Shown: positions 7,666 through 8,553 of the stretch, one piece after another
Layout of the letters: each line of letters begins with the position of its first letter
Numbering within the stretch: position 1 is the stretch's first letter
Assembly: GCA_964605145.1 (NCBI GenBank)
Contig: CAZSBG010000167.1
Location: 1 to 8,553, forward strand
DNA: 8,553 bases
Direction of reading: 5' to 3'
From: CAZSBG01 sp964605145
GTDB taxonomy: Bacteria; Zhuqueibacterota; Zhuqueibacteria; Thermofontimicrobiales; Thermofontimicrobiaceae
Position numbers and translations under genes: made by a program
The notes under the pieces: generated by a model
Database searches by the model: none
What the model was told of the DNA's origin: nothing
The model's input: only the letters and a program-made list of their open reading frames with translations

Positions 7666-7692
7666 TTGAACATGATAACCGGAGAAAACGAA

Positions 7693-8142
7693 ATGAGTAC
7701 ATATACGCAATTGTACATCCATATAGTATTCAGAGTGAAAAATTATCAAATGTCCTTGCCAAAAGACTCTCGCACAAAGATTTATAAATATATGACTGGT
7801 ATAATAAAAAATCTCGGCCATAAACCCATTACAATAAACGGCGTATCAGATCATTGCCATATTCTTGTCGGTATGAATCCAGAAAAAACCATTTCCGATT
7901 TAGTTAAAGAAGTGAAAAGATCATCCACTAATTTTATTAATGAGAAAAAATTAGTGAGGGGCAAGTTTTATTGGCAGGATGGTTATGGTGCGTTTAGCTA
8001 TTCCCGTTCACAATTGGAACCGCTGATAAATTATATTAAAAACCAGGAAGAGCATCATAAAAAGAAAACCTTTAGAGAGGAATATGTTGAAATTTTAGAT
8101 AAATTTGGTATCGAATATGATGCTAAATGGATCAATACGTAA
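7693..8142 (+). CDS. IS200-like / REP-associated HUH (Y1) transposase
   Basis: The 149-residue protein is a single-domain Y1 transposase of the IS200/IS605 TnpA type (Transposase_17). These nick and rejoin single-stranded DNA at hairpin-bearing ends through a tyrosine. It starts MSTYTQLYIHIVF, the common family start. The HUH metal motif is H54-C-H56 in SDHCHILVG; the nucleophile is Y114 in LINYIKNQEEHH, with Q118 following. Length is normal and the reading frame intact. GGAG 8 nt upstream supports ATG 7693; ATG 7672 (7 residues longer) has AAGGAG inside hairpin h4 and is a real alternative. Repeat unit 2 ends at 7671 and unit 3 begins 2 nt after the stop codon. It is more AT- and Lys-rich than the upstream genes, consistent with separate origin. 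No tnpB partner is present. Repeat arrays on both sides suggest a RAYT-like enzyme acting on them. Confidence 0.9.
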   Translation: MSTYTQLYIHIVFRVKNYQMSLPKDSRTKIYKYMTGIIKNLGHKPITINGVSDHCHILVGMNPEKTISDLVKEVKRSSTNFINEKKLVRGKFYWQDGYGAFSYSRSQLEPLINYIKNQEEHHKKKTFREEYVEILDKFGIEYDAKWINT

Positions 8143-8144
8143 AT

Positions 8145-8369
8145 GTTCAACCCTTTCAGGGTTGTGAAATATTTCTGGAATTGGTCTTTACTACAAACGT
8201 TAAACACCTTCGGTGTTTTTTAAAGAGATTGTGTTTGATTTATTTAACAACAAGTTCATCTGATTTTATTTTCGAACCATGTTTTGAACGACAGGGAAGA
8301 ATCCCGAAGGGATTCAACGTTTGTAGTAGAGTGGAGACACAAAGAACAACAACTCCGAAGGAGTTGAAC
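8145..8369 (+). repeat. Composite four-hairpin repeat, unit 3 (3' flank of the transposase gene)
   Basis: All four hairpins have the same sequences as in units 1 and 2: h1 8148-8164, h2 8202-8218, h3 8299-8315, h4 8350-8366; the 13-mers are at 8189-8201 and 8316-8328. The unit is 225 bp because the centre between h2 and h3 is 80 nt rather than 54 nt and mostly unrelated, apart from a shared ACCATGTTTTGA and CAGGGAAG just before h3. The left arm matches unit 2 and the right arm matches unit 1. An open frame running through it is repeat sequence and not a gene. Confidence 0.9.
8202..8221 (+). terminator. Hairpin h2 of unit 3 with T-run, possible transposase terminator
   Basis: AAACACC-TTC-GGTGTTT followed by T so that six T span 8216-8221, 60 nt after the transposase stop. 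It is the first hairpin plus T-run downstream of the gene and may end its transcript. The stem is weak. Confidence 0.4.
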
Positions 8370-8401
8370 ATTGGTGTGAGGGTAATCGTTATATTGGTGA
8401 T
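8370..8401 (+). repeat. 32-bp inter-unit spacer, copy 2
   Basis: Matches the spacer at 7441-7472 at 30 of 32 positions and again leads into a GTTCAA unit start, here of a decayed unit. This shows that spacer plus next left arm is the normal junction and that the transposase junction is the exception. Confidence 0.8.
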
Positions 8402-8480
8402 GTTCAATCCTTTCATGGGTGTGAATTTTTTCGGTAATTGGATTTACTAAAAATTTTAAACACACTGTGGGTATTTAATA
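8402..8480 (+). repeat. Decayed left half of a fourth composite repeat unit
   Basis: GTTCAATCCTTTCATGGGTG (8402-8421) corresponds to the unit start and h1, with mismatched stem positions. It is followed by a diverged version of the arm and an eroded h2 region (AAACACACTGTGGGTATTT, 8458-8476). No right half follows; the sequence passes into unrelated bases and then the terminal inverted repeat. It appears to be an older or truncated copy. Confidence 0.7.
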
Positions 8481-8502
8481 AGATGGAATCGAAAAACGTC
8501 TT

Positions 8503-8553
8503 TAACCTGGATTATTCATTGTAATGCATTAAGGAATCCAGATAGCCTGAATG
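8503..8553 (-). repeat. Right copy of 51-bp terminal inverted repeat
   Basis: Exact reverse complement of 3-53, running to the final base of the window. The internal hairpin and the TAATGCATTA palindrome are therefore also present. The same alternatives apply as for the left copy: dispersed repeat, element end, or assembly or amplification artefact. Confidence 0.8.

Larger units (their letters stand above)
7473..7671 (+). repeat. Composite four-hairpin repeat, unit 2 (5' flank of the transposase gene)
   Basis: Same 199-bp architecture as unit 1: h1 7476-7492, h2 7530-7546, inverted 13-mers 7517-7529 and 7618-7630, h3 7601-7617, h4 7652-7668. It ends in GTTGAAC, and the next base is the A of ATG 7672, in frame with the transposase. 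The left arm is identical to that of unit 3, while the right arm differs from units 1 and 3 at two shared positions (GGAAAC for GGAGAC, AATAAC for AACAAC), giving a mosaic pattern within the array. Confidence 0.9.
7473..8369 (+). mobile_element. Putative mobile unit: transposase flanked by two direct composite repeats
   Basis: Units 2 and 3 lie in the same orientation and directly abut the transposase gene, one ending at 7671 and the other beginning at 8145. No other gene fits in the interval. A different phase is equally possible, in which the element is h3-h4-gene-h1-h2 (7601-8218) and the 54-80 bp segments between h2 and h3 are the outside. I cannot see a target duplication; IS200-type elements do not make one. 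The outer limits are therefore uncertain. Confidence 0.6.

Noticed and set aside
7344..7821. Open frames on the - strand (7344-7535, 7564-7821) and at 8256-8465
   Set aside because: They are reverse readings of repeat units with shared peptide strings and no family resemblance; they arise from the repeat sequence.
8127..8450. Open frame of 107 residues on + over unit 3
   Set aside because: It overlaps the transposase end and runs through the repeat arms. Its residues are translations of hairpins, and the same peptides appear at other units.
7242..8480. CRISPR array (regular repeats with 32-bp spacers)
   Set aside because: The repeat units are 199-225 bp, far longer than CRISPR repeats. The two 32-bp spacers are nearly identical, one junction holds a gene, and no cas gene is present.

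Overview
The window reads as a bacterial chromosome fragment, all genes on the + strand, probably one metagenomic contig. Its 51-base ends are perfect inverted copies of each other (3-53 and 8503-8553). A Tat-exported heparinase-like enzyme beside a sodium:solute symporter, plus TTC/GAA-loop hairpin repeats with an IS200-like transposase, fits a polysaccharide-degrading member of the Bacteroidota/FCB superphylum or a similar candidate phylum. That placement is inference; no rRNA or phylogenetic marker is present.

Left part (217-7090): four co-directional genes, probably one operon. They encode a tandem-duplicated amidohydrolase (536 aa), a D-2-hydroxyacid dehydrogenase (333 aa), an SSS-family symporter (647 aa) and a heparinase II/III-like protein with a twin-arginine signal (699 aa). 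The gaps shrink downstream (113, 79, 25 nt). A coherent reading is that the exported enzyme cleaves a uronic-acid polysaccharide, the symporter imports the products, and the two cytoplasmic enzymes process a sugar acid or lactone. The substrate cannot be read from the sequence.

Right part (7242-8480): an array of long composite repeats around a small HUH/Y1 transposase gene. Each 199-225 bp unit is a nested inverted repeat with four 7-bp hairpins. All four have the same trinucleotide loop (TTC in the left arm, GAA in the right arm) but different stem sequences. Three units are intact and one half unit is decayed. The transposase occupies exactly the place where other unit junctions carry a 32-bp spacer. 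The last hairpin before it contains a Shine-Dalgarno sequence 6 nt from an in-frame ATG, suggesting structure-controlled translation. This resembles a REP/RAYT (BIME-like) system in an unusual four-hairpin architecture and is the most interesting part of the window.

The stretch 7091-7241 between the operon and the array holds no gene or strong structure that I can see.
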